From NCBI GenBank assembly GCA_016290215.1, contig JAEETH010000001.1:86798-150797 (forward strand): a stretch of DNA of 64,000 bases, written 5' to 3'. The notes beneath the pieces are model-generated. The model made no database searches, was not told the origin of the DNA, and saw only the letters and a list, made by a program, of their open reading frames with translations. Source of the stretch: Bacteroidales bacterium. Its GTDB lineage: Bacteria; Bacteroidota; Bacteroidia; Bacteroidales; F082. Below are positions 48,676 to 57,027 of this stretch, piece by piece (position 1 is the stretch's first letter; the number at the start of each line of letters is the position of its first letter). The position numbers and the translations under genes were made by a program.

Positions 48676-49134
48676 TTAATTTCGCATTAAAGTAAGCTCT
48701 TTCACCCCCACCAAAGGCGTGATGGGCATACGGTATTCTATTTGGAAGGTGTAGGTGCCTGCATCCACAATACGCAAGTCCCTATTGATGGGCAGGACGA
48801 AAGTGTAGCAACCTTCTTTTTGCTCCACATTCCAGTTGCCTTCCTTATCTTTCAGATTGAACTTATAGCCTTTGGAACGATAAGGTTGACCATCGCCTGT
48901 AAACACGGTGAAGACCATCGAAAAGTCATTGTAAGTATAGTCGTCAGTGAAGGCGATTTTCAGGCTTAAATCAAAACTTGTTTCAGACTTAATATCGATG
49001 CTATCCTTCACATAATCAAAACGTTCCCACATCGTATCAAAGAACTCACGATGCAACAACGCTGTGTCTTTTTCTTGCTGCGAACAGCCGAAAAAACACA
49101 AGATGAGGCATCCAATCAAAACAATTTTTTTCAT
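48676..49134 (-). CDS. gldH: Gliding motility lipoprotein GldH
   Basis: 152 residues: lipoprotein signal with lipobox FFGC (MKKIVLIGCLILCFFGC), then a single beta-sandwich-like domain (FDYVKDSIDIKSETSFDLSLKIAF, WNVEQKEGCYTFVLPINRDLRIVDAGTYTFQIEYRM). GldH is a periplasmic lipoprotein of Bacteroidota linked to gliding in flavobacteria and present in non-gliding species that have T9SS. It is the first gene of the minus-strand unit gldH-wza-wzc-upxY, 12 bases before wza, so it shares their promoter at 49157. Confidence 0.88.
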   Translation of the reverse strand: MKKIVLIGCLILCFFGCSQQEKDTALLHREFFDTMWERFDYVKDSIDIKSETSFDLSLKIAFTDDYTYNDFSMVFTVFTGDGQPYRSKGYKFNLKDKEGNWNVEQKEGCYTFVLPINRDLRIVDAGTYTFQIEYRMPITPLVGVKELTLMRN

Positions 49135-49156
49135 TTAATTAAGCCAAAAAATCGTG

Positions 49157-49164
49157 CAAATATA
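49157..49164 (-). promoter_or_regulatory. Promoter -7 box for the gldH-wza-wzc-upxY operon (minus strand TATATTTG)
   Basis: Exact TAnnTTTG 23 bases before the gldH start codon. Confidence 0.65.
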
Positions 49165-49269
49165 CGAAAAAACAAACATACGATACAATATTATTCGGAT
49201 TTTCAAGGAAAAGAAAAAAACATTCAAAAAAATCTCTTCCAACACCCCTTCAAAATCAAGAAAAACTTA

Positions 49270-49277
49270 TACTTTTG
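49270..49277 (+). promoter_or_regulatory. Promoter -7 box TACTTTTG for mrdA-rodA
   Basis: Exact TAnnTTTG. It contradicts ATG 49275 (inside the box) and supports ATG 49296. Confidence 0.65.
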
Positions 49278-49295
49278 TCATTCACGATTTTTACC

Positions 49296-51164
49296 ATGAG
49301 AACAAAAAACAACAATCTGTCATCCAGAAGGTTAGTGATTATGGGCATCTTCATTGCCGTGGGGGTGGTCTATGTCATGAAGTTGTTTTTTCTCCAAGTC
49401 GTCGACGACCAATACAAAACCATGGCCGACAACAACGCCCTCCGTTTCGTGACACAATACCCTGCCCGAGGCAAGGTCTTCGACCGCAACGGCCAGCTTT
49501 TGGTGTTCAACGAAGCTGTCTACGACCTCATGGTGATTCCCAAGCAAACCATCATCAAGGACACTCTCGACCCTAATTATCCTTTCGACACACTCGGATT
49601 TTGTCATCTATTGGATATAGACAAGGCGTCTTTTGTTGAACGGATGAACAAGGCTAAAAAGGAATCCTTCTTGAAGCCTTCAGCTTTTATGACTCAGGTG
49701 TCAAAGGAAAACTACGCCCACATCGCTGAGGTGCTTTGGCGCTATCCCGGTTTTTATTTCCAAACCCGTACGGTGCGCCACTATCCTCTCTCCATCGCTG
49801 CCCACACCTTGGGCGACATCGGCGAAATCAGCCAAGCCGAATTGGATAAGGACAAAAACAACGAAAACTACTACAAGCAAGGCGATTACATCGGCAAGTC
49901 GGGCATCGAGAAGTCATACGAAAAAGAACTGCGCGGCGTGAAAGGCTTGAAAGTGATGATGGTTGACGTGCACAACCGTATCATGGGTAGTTTCCGCGAA
50001 GGCGAACTTGACAAGGAACCCGTGGCTGGTAAAGACCTCTATCTTGGCTTGGATGCCGACCTGCAAGCCTACGGCGAACAACTGATGGTGGGCAAAATCG
50101 GTTCCATCGTAGCCGTCGAGCCTTCCACAGGACAGATTTTGGCCTTCGTCACCAGTCCTACCTACGACCCCAACCTCCTTGTGGGTCGCGAACGTGGCAA
50201 ACATTACCAAGAGCTGCAAGACGACCCGATGAAGCCCCTCATCAACCGTGCCATCAGCGGCACCTACCCGCCTGGATCCACTTTCAAAACGGTCGTCGGC
50301 ATGATTGCCATGCAAAGTGGCAGCATCACTCCAGCCACCTGCTTCCATTGCAGCGGTACGGGCTCACTGCCTATCAAATGTACCCACTCGCACGGCTCCA
50401 GTCCCGACTTCGCCAACGCCATCATGAACTCATGCAACCCCTATTTCTATGAGTCGTTCAGGGTCACCATCAACAACCCGAAGTTTGGCAACTTCAAGAA
50501 TGGCTACCAGTATTGGAAGGACATGACTTACAAGATGGGACTCGGACATAAGTTCAACACCGATATCCCTTACGAACGCTCGGGTAATATTCCCTCACGC
50601 GAATACTACGACCGTATGTACAACGGACAATGGAACGCTGTGACCATCCGTTCTTTAGGCATCGGACAAGGCGAGGTTTTGGTCACCCCGCTACAATTGG
50701 CCAATATTGCAGCCTTGATTGCCAACGAGGGCTATTACTATCCGCCTCACCTCATCAAATGTTTCGGCGACTCCACGGCCATCCCCGAGGTGATGACCAC
50801 CAAGGTCGACCCAGGCATCAATCCGAGATATGTCAGGGTAATGAAAGAAGGGCTGCGCACTGTGTTCAGCGGTCCGGCAGGCACGGCACGGCGTTACGAG
50901 ATGAAAGACATCCCACAATGCGGCAAGACGGGTACCGCCCAAAACCCGCATGGTAACTACCACTCCAACTTCATCGCCTTTGCCCCAAAAGACAACCCGA
51001 AGATAGCCCTTGCCGTCATCATCGAAAACGGCGGTTACGGTGCCACTTGGGCCGCACCCATTGCCAGCCTGATGATAGAAAAATACATCCGAGGCTACTC
51101 AACACGCGAAGATTTGGAGAAACGCATGATGGAGGGCAGAATCTCATATAAAGACGAACGATGA
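49296..51164 (+). CDS. mrdA: Penicillin-binding protein 2 (peptidoglycan D,D-transpeptidase)
   Basis: 622 residues. One N-terminal membrane helix (RRLVIMGIFIAVGVVYVMKLFFL), a pedestal domain (NALRFVTQYPARGKVFDRNG) and a transpeptidase domain: PPGSTFKTVVG with the nucleophile Ser (SxxK), MNSCNPYFY (SxN) and CGKTGTAQNPHG (KTG). It cross-links peptidoglycan for rod elongation with RodA, whose gene overlaps by ATGA. Start ATG 49296 is placed after the -7 box at 49270. A conserved MreBCD cluster would normally precede it, but the sequence upstream is gldH. Confidence 0.95.
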   Translation: MRTKNNNLSSRRLVIMGIFIAVGVVYVMKLFFLQVVDDQYKTMADNNALRFVTQYPARGKVFDRNGQLLVFNEAVYDLMVIPKQTIIKDTLDPNYPFDTLGFCHLLDIDKASFVERMNKAKKESFLKPSAFMTQVSKENYAHIAEVLWRYPGFYFQTRTVRHYPLSIAAHTLGDIGEISQAELDKDKNNENYYKQGDYIGKSGIEKSYEKELRGVKGLKVMMVDVHNRIMGSFREGELDKEPVAGKDLYLGLDADLQAYGEQLMVGKIGSIVAVEPSTGQILAFVTSPTYDPNLLVGRERGKHYQELQDDPMKPLINRAISGTYPPGSTFKTVVGMIAMQSGSITPATCFHCSGTGSLPIKCTHSHGSSPDFANAIMNSCNPYFYESFRVTINNPKFGNFKNGYQYWKDMTYKMGLGHKFNTDIPYERSGNIPSREYYDRMYNGQWNAVTIRSLGIGQGEVLVTPLQLANIAALIANEGYYYPPHLIKCFGDSTAIPEVMTTKVDPGINPRYVRVMKEGLRTVFSGPAGTARRYEMKDIPQCGKTGTAQNPHGNYHSNFIAFAPKDNPKIALAVIIENGGYGATWAAPIASLMIEKYIRGYSTREDLEKRMMEGRISYKDER

Positions 51165-52432
51165 ACGAAAGAAACAGCATCATAGGAAAAATCGACTGGG
51201 TGACCCTACTTATCTATTTGGCTTTGGTTTTGATAGGTTGGTTCAGCATCTTCTCTGCCCGCTACAATGAGGCGCATCCCAGCATCTTCGACCTGTCGCA
51301 GGTGTATGGAAAACAGTTGCTTTGGATTGGAGCTTCCTTGCTGATTGGCTTCATTGTCCTCCTCATCGACGCAAAGTTCTTCAACGCCTTCTCGCTATGG
51401 ATTTATATCGCGGTACTGGCCTCGCTTTTCATGGTGTTAGTGTACGGTAAGGCCACCAAGGGAGCCACATCATGGATTGACTTGGGGGCAGGCATCAAGT
51501 TCCAACCCTCGGAATTTGCCAAGATGGCTACGGCCTTGGCGGTGGCGGGCTACCTCGACCGATTGGATGTCGACTTACAAAAACGCAAGGATCAGATTGT
51601 TACAATTGCGCTCATTCTCATCCCCATGGCCTTGGTGTTGTTGCAAAACGACACAGGCTCAGCTATCGTTTTCGTATCCTTCATCTTCATGCTGTATCGC
51701 GAAGGCTTTCCGGGCGCTGAATTGGTGATGATTGCTGGCGTAGTGGCTATTCTCTTGTTTATCTTCACCCTCGTTTGGTCCCAAACGGTCATGTATATCA
51801 TCTTGGGTAGCCTGCTCGTCCTCACGTTGACTTACTACCTGATTAACAAAAAGAAAAACATCGTTAGGATGGTAGGGGTGTTTGCCGTCGCTTTCCTATT
51901 TGTGTTCTCGGTCGACTATGCCTTCAACCATGTGCTCCAGACGCACCAACAAAATCGTATCCTTGTCATGCTCGGCAAACTTAACGATACCAAGGATGTA
52001 GGCTACAACGTCCACCAATCCAAGATTGCCATTGGCTCTGGTGGCTTAACGGGCAAAGGCTTCCTGCAAGGCACACAAACCAAATACGATTTCGTCCCCG
52101 AACAACATACCGACTTCATTTTCTGCACCATAGGCGAAGAAGGCGGCTTCTTGGGCACTTTTGTGGTGGTACTGCTTTATGTGGCCTTATTGGTGCGCAT
52201 CATCATCCTTGCCGAACGACAGCGATCTACCTTTAGCCGAGTATATGGCTATTGCATTGCGGGCATTATTTTCGTGCATTTCGCTATTAATATAGGTATG
52301 ACCATCGGTTTGGTGCCCGTCATCGGCATACCGCTGCCTTTCTTGAGTTACGGCGGGTCGAGCATGTTGGCTTTCACGATAATGCTCGCCATCTTCGTGA
52401 AACAGGATGCCAATAGATTAAATGTCCTTTGA
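51161..52432 (+). CDS. rodA: Rod-shape protein RodA (SEDS glycosyltransferase)
   Basis: 423 residues with about ten membrane segments. SEDS landmarks: WIDLGAGIKFQPSEFAKMATA, LLQNDTGSAIVF, NVHQSKIAIGSGGLTGKGFLQG, PEQHTDFIFCTIGEEGG (the region with the catalytic Asp is QPSE.../VD in the usual place) and GIPLPFLSYGGSSML. It polymerises lipid II into glycan strands for the lateral wall together with MrdA, whose gene precedes it with a four-base overlap. Starts ATG 51161. After it comes a perfect family A hairpin and a convergent gene. Confidence 0.94.
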   Translation: MNERNSIIGKIDWVTLLIYLALVLIGWFSIFSARYNEAHPSIFDLSQVYGKQLLWIGASLLIGFIVLLIDAKFFNAFSLWIYIAVLASLFMVLVYGKATKGATSWIDLGAGIKFQPSEFAKMATALAVAGYLDRLDVDLQKRKDQIVTIALILIPMALVLLQNDTGSAIVFVSFIFMLYREGFPGAELVMIAGVVAILLFIFTLVWSQTVMYIILGSLLVLTLTYYLINKKKNIVRMVGVFAVAFLFVFSVDYAFNHVLQTHQQNRILVMLGKLNDTKDVGYNVHQSKIAIGSGGLTGKGFLQGTQTKYDFVPEQHTDFIFCTIGEEGGFLGTFVVVLLYVALLVRIIILAERQRSTFSRVYGYCIAGIIFVHFAINIGMTIGLVPVIGIPLPFLSYGGSSMLAFTIMLAIFVKQDANRLNVL

Positions 52433-52440
52433 TTGTTTCT

Positions 52441-52491
52441 GCGATGACAAACCCATAGATTCCCGAGGGAATGACATGGGTTTGTCATCGC
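52441..52491. repeat. Family A solo hairpin between rodA and ade
   Basis: 16-bp perfect arms GCGATGACAAACCCAT (52441-52456) and 52476-52491, plus one more T-A pair outside. Core: AG bulge, ATTCCC, 2-nt loop, GGGAAT, GAC bulge. Outside the arms there is no T-run on the rodA side. Confidence 0.92.
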
Positions 52492-52496
52492 AAAAC

Positions 52497-54128
52497 TTAT
52501 TCATACACAGAGGTGATAGCAAACCGCTTCACGTCAAACAGCCCTTGGTCGCTCATCTTCATTTCTGGAATGACGAGCAAGGCCATGAATGCCAAGGTCA
52601 TAAACGGTGCATAAAGCGTTGAACCCAAACGTTTTGCCAAGGCATCAGCGTTTTGGTAGGCTTGAGCCACCTCGTAACCGTCTTCGTTGCTCATCAGTCC
52701 CGCCACGGGCAGAGGCACCGCCACCATCTCCGTGTTGCAATAAGCTGTCACGCCGCCTTTGTGTTCAATAAGCAGGTTAACGGCATGAAGGATGTCCTTG
52801 TCAGTGACGCCCACGGCTACGATGTTGTGGCTGTCGTGGGCCACGCTGGAAGCCAAGGCGCCACGTCTCAGTCCAAAGCCCTTGATGAAAGCCACCGCAG
52901 GTTTCGCGGGATGGTATCGATTCACCACCACCAACTTTAGGATGTCGTTTTCCACGTCGCTGACGATACCCCCATTCTCCACCTTGGGTTGGGTGATGAA
53001 ACTTTTGGTAATCAATTGACCGTCAAGACATCGTATTACCTTGATTCTCTTCCCCATATCAGGAACGAAGAGTTGATCGGCGTTGATATACTCGGTATTG
53101 AACTTATTCGGGATCTCTGTCTCCTTGTAGTTGATGTTCGACACACCGTTTTCGGCCACCAACACACCTCTAACATAGGTTTGCTTGGCAACGGGGTTGC
53201 GCAAATCATCCACCACGATGAAATCGGCATCATCGCCTTGTTGCAACAACCCAACGGGAAGGTGATAATGTTTCACGGCATTGAATGACGCCGCTCTCAG
53301 CACATCCATCACATCGTATCCTAAAGCGATGGCACGGCGCACCAACACATCGATATGGCCGTCGTCCAGTTCATCAGGGTGCTTGTCGTCGGAACAGAAC
53401 ATCAGCTTGTCGGGACGGGTGGCCATCAATGGAATCAGTGCCTCAAAGTTCTTGGCGGCGCTGCCTTCGCGGATGAGAATCTTCATGCCGAGTTGGATTT
53501 TCTCCAAGGCTCCCGCCAACTGAAAACACTCATGTTCAGTGGTGATACCTGCCTCAGCGTATTTCCGCAACATGGAACCGGTTACCGCAGGAGCATGGCC
53601 ATCGATGGGTTTGTTGTGTTTCTTGGCAGCATCGATTTTTCTCATCAGTTCGGGGTCGCCGTTGATGACGCCAGGGTAGTTCATCACCTCCGAGAGATAA
53701 TAGATGTCTGGCATGGCCATCAGCTCCTCAACGGCATTGGCATCGAGGGTACATCCTCCCGTTTCAAAAGCCGTGGAAGGCACACAACTCGGCGCGCCAA
53801 AGAAAAACTTGAACGGCACCTTCTTTCCGTTGTCAATCATGTAGCGGATGCCTTCTTTGCCCAATACATTGGCGATTTCGTGCGGGTCGCTGACCGTGGC
53901 CACCGTGCCGTGGCAGGACGCTAATCGGGCAAACTCCGAAGGCACAAGCATGGAGCTTTCGATATGCACATGGGCATCGACAAAGCCCGGCATGATGTAC
54001 TGTGTGTTGCCAACGGGCTGTTCTTCAATCCTGCTGATTTTGCCGTCTTTGACGACGACAACACCTGAGAAAATCCTTGAATTGACAAGGTCAACAATCT
54101 GGCCTCCGATGGTAAAGCTGTTTTTCAT
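52497..54128 (-). CDS. ade: Adenine deaminase
   Basis: 543 residues. Amidohydrolase-type metal sites: PGFVDAHVHIESS, TVSDPHEIANVLG, DGHAPAV, TTEHECF, FCSDDKHPDEL; further the C-terminal domain with VASSVAHDSHN-like GALASSVAHDSHNIVAVG. It converts adenine to hypoxanthine and ammonia in purine salvage. Typical length for the family (about 540-600). No signal peptide, so cytoplasmic. Minus strand, convergent with rodA, upstream region contains family A hairpins; no -7 box is evident. Confidence 0.95.
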   Translation of the reverse strand: MKNSFTIGGQIVDLVNSRIFSGVVVVKDGKISRIEEQPVGNTQYIMPGFVDAHVHIESSMLVPSEFARLASCHGTVATVSDPHEIANVLGKEGIRYMIDNGKKVPFKFFFGAPSCVPSTAFETGGCTLDANAVEELMAMPDIYYLSEVMNYPGVINGDPELMRKIDAAKKHNKPIDGHAPAVTGSMLRKYAEAGITTEHECFQLAGALEKIQLGMKILIREGSAAKNFEALIPLMATRPDKLMFCSDDKHPDELDDGHIDVLVRRAIALGYDVMDVLRAASFNAVKHYHLPVGLLQQGDDADFIVVDDLRNPVAKQTYVRGVLVAENGVSNINYKETEIPNKFNTEYINADQLFVPDMGKRIKVIRCLDGQLITKSFITQPKVENGGIVSDVENDILKLVVVNRYHPAKPAVAFIKGFGLRRGALASSVAHDSHNIVAVGVTDKDILHAVNLLIEHKGGVTAYCNTEMVAVPLPVAGLMSNEDGYEVAQAYQNADALAKRLGSTLYAPFMTLAFMALLVIPEMKMSDQGLFDVKRFAITSVYE

Positions 54129-54139
54129 TCATCTAAATT

Positions 54140-54348
54140 ACAGTTAAATACATGTCATCCCTTATGTACAAATCAGGCTTCAGAAAGCATGTCATTCCTG
54201 CGCTAGCATGTGGGCAGGTTGGAATCTATGCTTTCTAAAGCCGTCAATTTAAGGTATTGCTTTTTTGAACCGCTGTGCATAGATTCCCTCTCACGCACAT
54301 ACCCACGTTGGAAATCGAAGATTCGACGTAGTCAATGACATGCACAGC
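54140..54348. repeat. Family A composite repeat plus a truncated copy, upstream of ade
   Basis: A short worn copy TACATGTCATCCCTTATGTA (54149-54168) is followed by a full composite: hairpin 1 arms 54176-54190 and 54228-54242 (14 of 15 pair, GGCTTCAGAAAGCAT), GTC, a spacer of about 24 bases and hairpin 2 with arms CGCTGTGCAT (54271-54280) and its partner ending at 54348. The core of hairpin 2 carries an extra block of about 20 bases (54314-54333, itself partly palindromic, TCGAAGATTCGA). Confidence 0.85.
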
Positions 54349-54376
54349 TAACTTCTACCTTGGTTTAGCCTACGAA

Positions 54377-54904
54377 TTATCTTCCAAAGATCTTACCTAA
54401 GCCACCGAGGATGCTGCCTAAGCCGCCACTGTTGTTGCTTGAACCACCACCAAGGAGGCCACCCAGCATACCAGCCAAGTCACCGACGTTGATGCCGTTG
54501 CTTTGCTGTCCCCTACCGAGAAGGGCGAGCAGGCTGGGAGCGATGGAAGCGAGAATGTTGCTCACTGCATTGGAGGCCACACCCGTTTGCTTTGAGATAC
54601 CATTTAACACATTGCTAAGGTTGCCGCCGAAGATATGGCCCAGAATTTTAGAGCCATCGGTCAGGTCGGCACCCTTCAGGTTGTTGAGGATGTTACCAGC
54701 ATTACCGGCATGGTCGCCAAGGGCTTTGGCTAAGGATTCAGCACCGCCCGGTGTGGAAGCGTTCTTCTGCAAAGCACCTAAAAGCGTTGGCAGGGCGTTG
54801 CTGATGACGGATGAAACTTGATTTGAATCAATTTTGAGGTTGTCTGCGATGGCACCGACGGCATCATTGCCCGTCAAAGCGCCTAAGATGTTCGTTAAGT
54901 CCAT
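54377..54904 (-). CDS. DUF937-family protein
   Basis: 175 residues starting MDLTNILGALTGNDAVGAIADNLKIDSNQVSSVISNALPTLL, the DUF937 opening, then repeated small helical units (ALQKNASTPGGAESLAKALGDHAGNAG, ASNAVSNILASIAPSLLALL) and a glycine-rich C terminus (LAGMLGGLLGGGSSNNSGGLGSILGGLG). DUF937 proteins are of unknown function, often small and Ala/Gly-rich; some are called YidB-like. The upstream frame to 55039 is rejected because the promoter at 54959 lies inside it. It is the likely first and only gene of its transcript, with family A hairpins downstream. Confidence 0.88.
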   Translation of the reverse strand: MDLTNILGALTGNDAVGAIADNLKIDSNQVSSVISNALPTLLGALQKNASTPGGAESLAKALGDHAGNAGNILNNLKGADLTDGSKILGHIFGGNLSNVLNGISKQTGVASNAVSNILASIAPSLLALLGRGQQSNGINVGDLAGMLGGLLGGGSSNNSGGLGSILGGLGKIFGR

Positions 54905-54958
54905 GTCTGTTTGTTTAATTGTTGAATTGTTGATTGTTGAATTGTTGTTGTTTGACTG

Positions 54959-54966
54959 CAAAATTA
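54959..54966 (-). promoter_or_regulatory. Promoter -7 box for the DUF937 gene (minus strand TAATTTTG)
   Basis: Exact TAnnTTTG 55 bases before start 54904, and it excludes the longer frame. Confidence 0.6.
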
Positions 54967-55010
54967 GAAAAGTATTTGATACTTTCATCAAAGAAAACGG
55001 AAAAATATTG

Positions 55011-55018
55011 TATTTTTG
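55011..55018 (+). promoter_or_regulatory. Promoter -7 box TATTTTTG for the flavodoxin gene
   Basis: Exact TAnnTTTG 28 bases before ATG 55046. Confidence 0.65.
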
Positions 55019-55045
55019 CGCTCTAAACCATAACAACATATCGCT

Positions 55046-55633
55046 ATGAAAAAAACGGTTTTATTAGTTTTATTGGCAGCCATGACGTTGGGTGCTTCGG
55101 CGCAAGACTGCTGCTCTTCTGCAAAATGCAAACAATCCACAAAACAAGACAAACAGATGAAAACATTAGTGACTTATTTCTCAGCTTCGGGCGTAACCCG
55201 CAATGCCGCGAAACAACTGGCCAGCATCATTGGTGCCGACCTCTTCGAAATCACCCCCGAAAAGCTTTACACCGATGCCGACCTCGACTGGCGTGACAAA
55301 ACTTCGCGCTCGACCATCGAGATGAACGACAAGAGCTCACGTCCCGCCCTCAAGGACGGCGGCAAAGTGAAGGACCTGGAACAATATGATGTGGTCTACA
55401 TCGGCTTCCCCATCTGGTGGTACACCGCCCCGACCATCATCAACACCTTCGTCGAAGCCAACGACTTCACGGGCAAGACCATCGTGCCTTTCGCCACTTC
55501 AGGCGGTAGCAACATCAAGAAAGCCTGCGAAGACCTGCAAACCGCTTATCCGAAATACAAATTCGGCGAGGGCAAGTTGCTCAACAGCATTGACAAAGGT
55601 GAAATCGAAAAATGGGCGGCAAAGGTGAAATAA
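55046..55633 (+). CDS. Exported flavodoxin-like protein
   Basis: 195 residues. A signal peptide (MKKTVLLVLLAAMTLGASAQ) and a Cys-rich spacer (DCCSSAKCKQ) precede a flavodoxin fold: TYFSASGVTRNAAKQLA (FMN phosphate-binding loop), YIGFPIWWYTAPTIINTF and FATSGGSNIKKACEDL. Flavodoxins are usually cytoplasmic; an exported form must receive FMN and electrons outside the cytoplasm, so its partner is not known. The CCSSAKC motif may bind a metal or form disulphides. Bacteroidota often encode such exported flavodoxins. Own promoter at 55011 and terminator at 55654. Confidence 0.9.
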   Translation: MKKTVLLVLLAAMTLGASAQDCCSSAKCKQSTKQDKQMKTLVTYFSASGVTRNAAKQLASIIGADLFEITPEKLYTDADLDWRDKTSRSTIEMNDKSSRPALKDGGKVKDLEQYDVVYIGFPIWWYTAPTIINTFVEANDFTGKTIVPFATSGGSNIKKACEDLQTAYPKYKFGEGKLLNSIDKGEIEKWAAKVK

Positions 55634-55653
55634 CCTGTGATGCTCTGACAAAC

Positions 55654-55689
55654 AAAAAAACCTCTTGGCTTAGCGTCAAGAGGTTTTTT
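55654..55689. terminator. Bidirectional intrinsic terminator after the flavodoxin gene
   Basis: CCTCTTG (55661-55667) pairs with CAAGAGG (55677-55683), A-run before and TTTTTT after, so it works on both strands. Confidence 0.9.
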
Positions 55690-55737
55690 CATTTTGCAAG
55701 CTTCAAAGAACAAGTCATACAAAAGCCTGGGTATCGC

Positions 55738-55816
55738 AGGCTCTTGAAGCCATGTCATTCCTGCATTGGACGGTGCGCAATGGCGGGAATCGTATTGGAA
55801 TGACACGGGAGACTGA
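55738..55816. repeat. Family A remnant (hairpin 1 joined to the end of hairpin 2)
   Basis: Starts AGGCTCTTGAAGCCATGTCATTCC and runs to GGCGGGAATC, then jumps directly to GGAATGACACGGGAGACTG, the end of a hairpin 2. The spacer and the right arm of hairpin 1 are missing, as expected after deletion between the two core repeats. Confidence 0.75.
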
Positions 55817-55823
55817 AAATCTA

Positions 55824-57023
55824 CTATAATTCAATCGACTCCTTAATGCAGTTCACAATGTAATGCACATCCTCGTCGCTGACATACGGTCCTGAAGGCA
55901 GGCACATGCCCACTTTGAACAAGGCTTCCGAAACACCGTTGACATAGGCTACAGCATCTTTATAAATCGGCTGCTTATGCATTGGCTTCCACAGTGGACG
56001 AGCTTCAATGCCTTTTTGATCTAGGAAGACACGCAAGGCTTCAACATTGGCGTTGGGTTCGCTGTCGGAAAAAACTGTACGCTGGTTTTCCTGCCCTTTT
56101 ACTTTGATGGACGGATCCATAGTAATAGTAGTCAGCCAAAAATTGCTATCGAACTTCGTGGCTGGATTGTCGTGAATCACAATACCATCTACCATTCCCA
56201 AGAGCTCCTTATACAAAGCATGGACATGTTGATGATGACGAACGTGCTCGTTGAGTACTGTCATCTGTCCTCGGCCGATACCTGCACTAATATTACTCAG
56301 ACGGTAATTAAAGCCAATAGTCTCATGTTGGTAATACGGAGCATTCTCGCGAGCTTGGGTAGCCAAAAAAACCATGTGCTTTTTGATGTCCTCATTGTTG
56401 CACAAAAGTGCTCCCCCTCCACTAGTTGTGATAATTTTGTTGCCATTAAAAGAAAAAGTACCGATTTCACCAAAGACGCCACAAGGCTTCTTGTCATAAT
56501 ACGAGCCCATGGCGTTGGCAGCATCTTCGATAATAGGAACGCCGTATTCCTTTCCAATCGTTTCCAACTCATCCCATTTGGCAGGCATGCCATAAAGGTC
56601 GACGACAATAACGGCTTTAGGTTTCTTGCCCGTCATTGCGAGACGATCTTGGATGGCCTGCTCAAGCAAGACAGGGTCTAAATTCCAAGTGTCTGGTTCA
56701 CTATCGATAAATACAGGCTTGGCACCACAATAGGTAACGGGATTTGACGAAGCGCAGAAAGAGAACGTCTGACACAGAACCTCATCGCCTGGTCCAACAC
56801 CAAGCTGTAACAACGCCAAATGCAAAGCGGCCGTGCAAGATGACAAAGCGACAGCCTTTCTTTCATCCTTTACAAACGTTTCCAAATCGGCCTCGAACGC
56901 AGTCACATTGGGTCCCAACGGCACCACCCAATTGGTATCGAATGCTTCTTTGATATACTGTTGTTCAAGGCCTGCTTCACTCATGTGAGCTAAACAGAGA
57001 TAGATGCGTTTGTTGTTTGCCAT
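55824..57023 (-). CDS. DegT/DnrJ/EryC1/StrS-type sugar aminotransferase
   Basis: 399 residues. PLP-dependent fold type I: SSCTAALHLALLQLGVGPGDEVL, VDLYGMPAKWDEL, IIEDAANAMGSYYDKKPCGVFGEIGTFSFNGNKIITTSGGGAL with the PLP Lys after SFNGN. It aminates a UDP-keto-sugar, such as the intermediate of bacillosamine-like sugars (PglE/WecE-like), inferred from the adjacent PglC-like sugar transferase. ATG 57023 is used because the previous gene ends at 57028; an earlier Met at 57044 would overlap. Last gene of the polysaccharide cluster on this strand. Confidence 0.92.
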   Translation of the reverse strand: MANNKRIYLCLAHMSEAGLEQQYIKEAFDTNWVVPLGPNVTAFEADLETFVKDERKAVALSSCTAALHLALLQLGVGPGDEVLCQTFSFCASSNPVTYCGAKPVFIDSEPDTWNLDPVLLEQAIQDRLAMTGKKPKAVIVVDLYGMPAKWDELETIGKEYGVPIIEDAANAMGSYYDKKPCGVFGEIGTFSFNGNKIITTSGGGALLCNNEDIKKHMVFLATQARENAPYYQHETIGFNYRLSNISAGIGRGQMTVLNEHVRHHQHVHALYKELLGMVDGIVIHDNPATKFDSNFWLTTITMDPSIKVKGQENQRTVFSDSEPNANVEALRVFLDQKGIEARPLWKPMHKQPIYKDAVAYVNGVSEALFKVGMCLPSGPYVSDEDVHYIVNCIKESIEL

Positions 57024-57027
57024 GTTG

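Noticed and set aside
52441-52491. Plain rho-independent terminator
   Set aside because: The stem is strong but neither strand has a proper T-run after it, and the constant core with bulges is shared with other copies, so it is listed as a family A repeat. A terminator role is possible but secondary.
54905-55039. Longer N terminus of the DUF937 protein
   Set aside because: The added residues are Asn/Ser/Thr repeats from AT-rich leader sequence, and the promoter box 54959-54966 falls within it.
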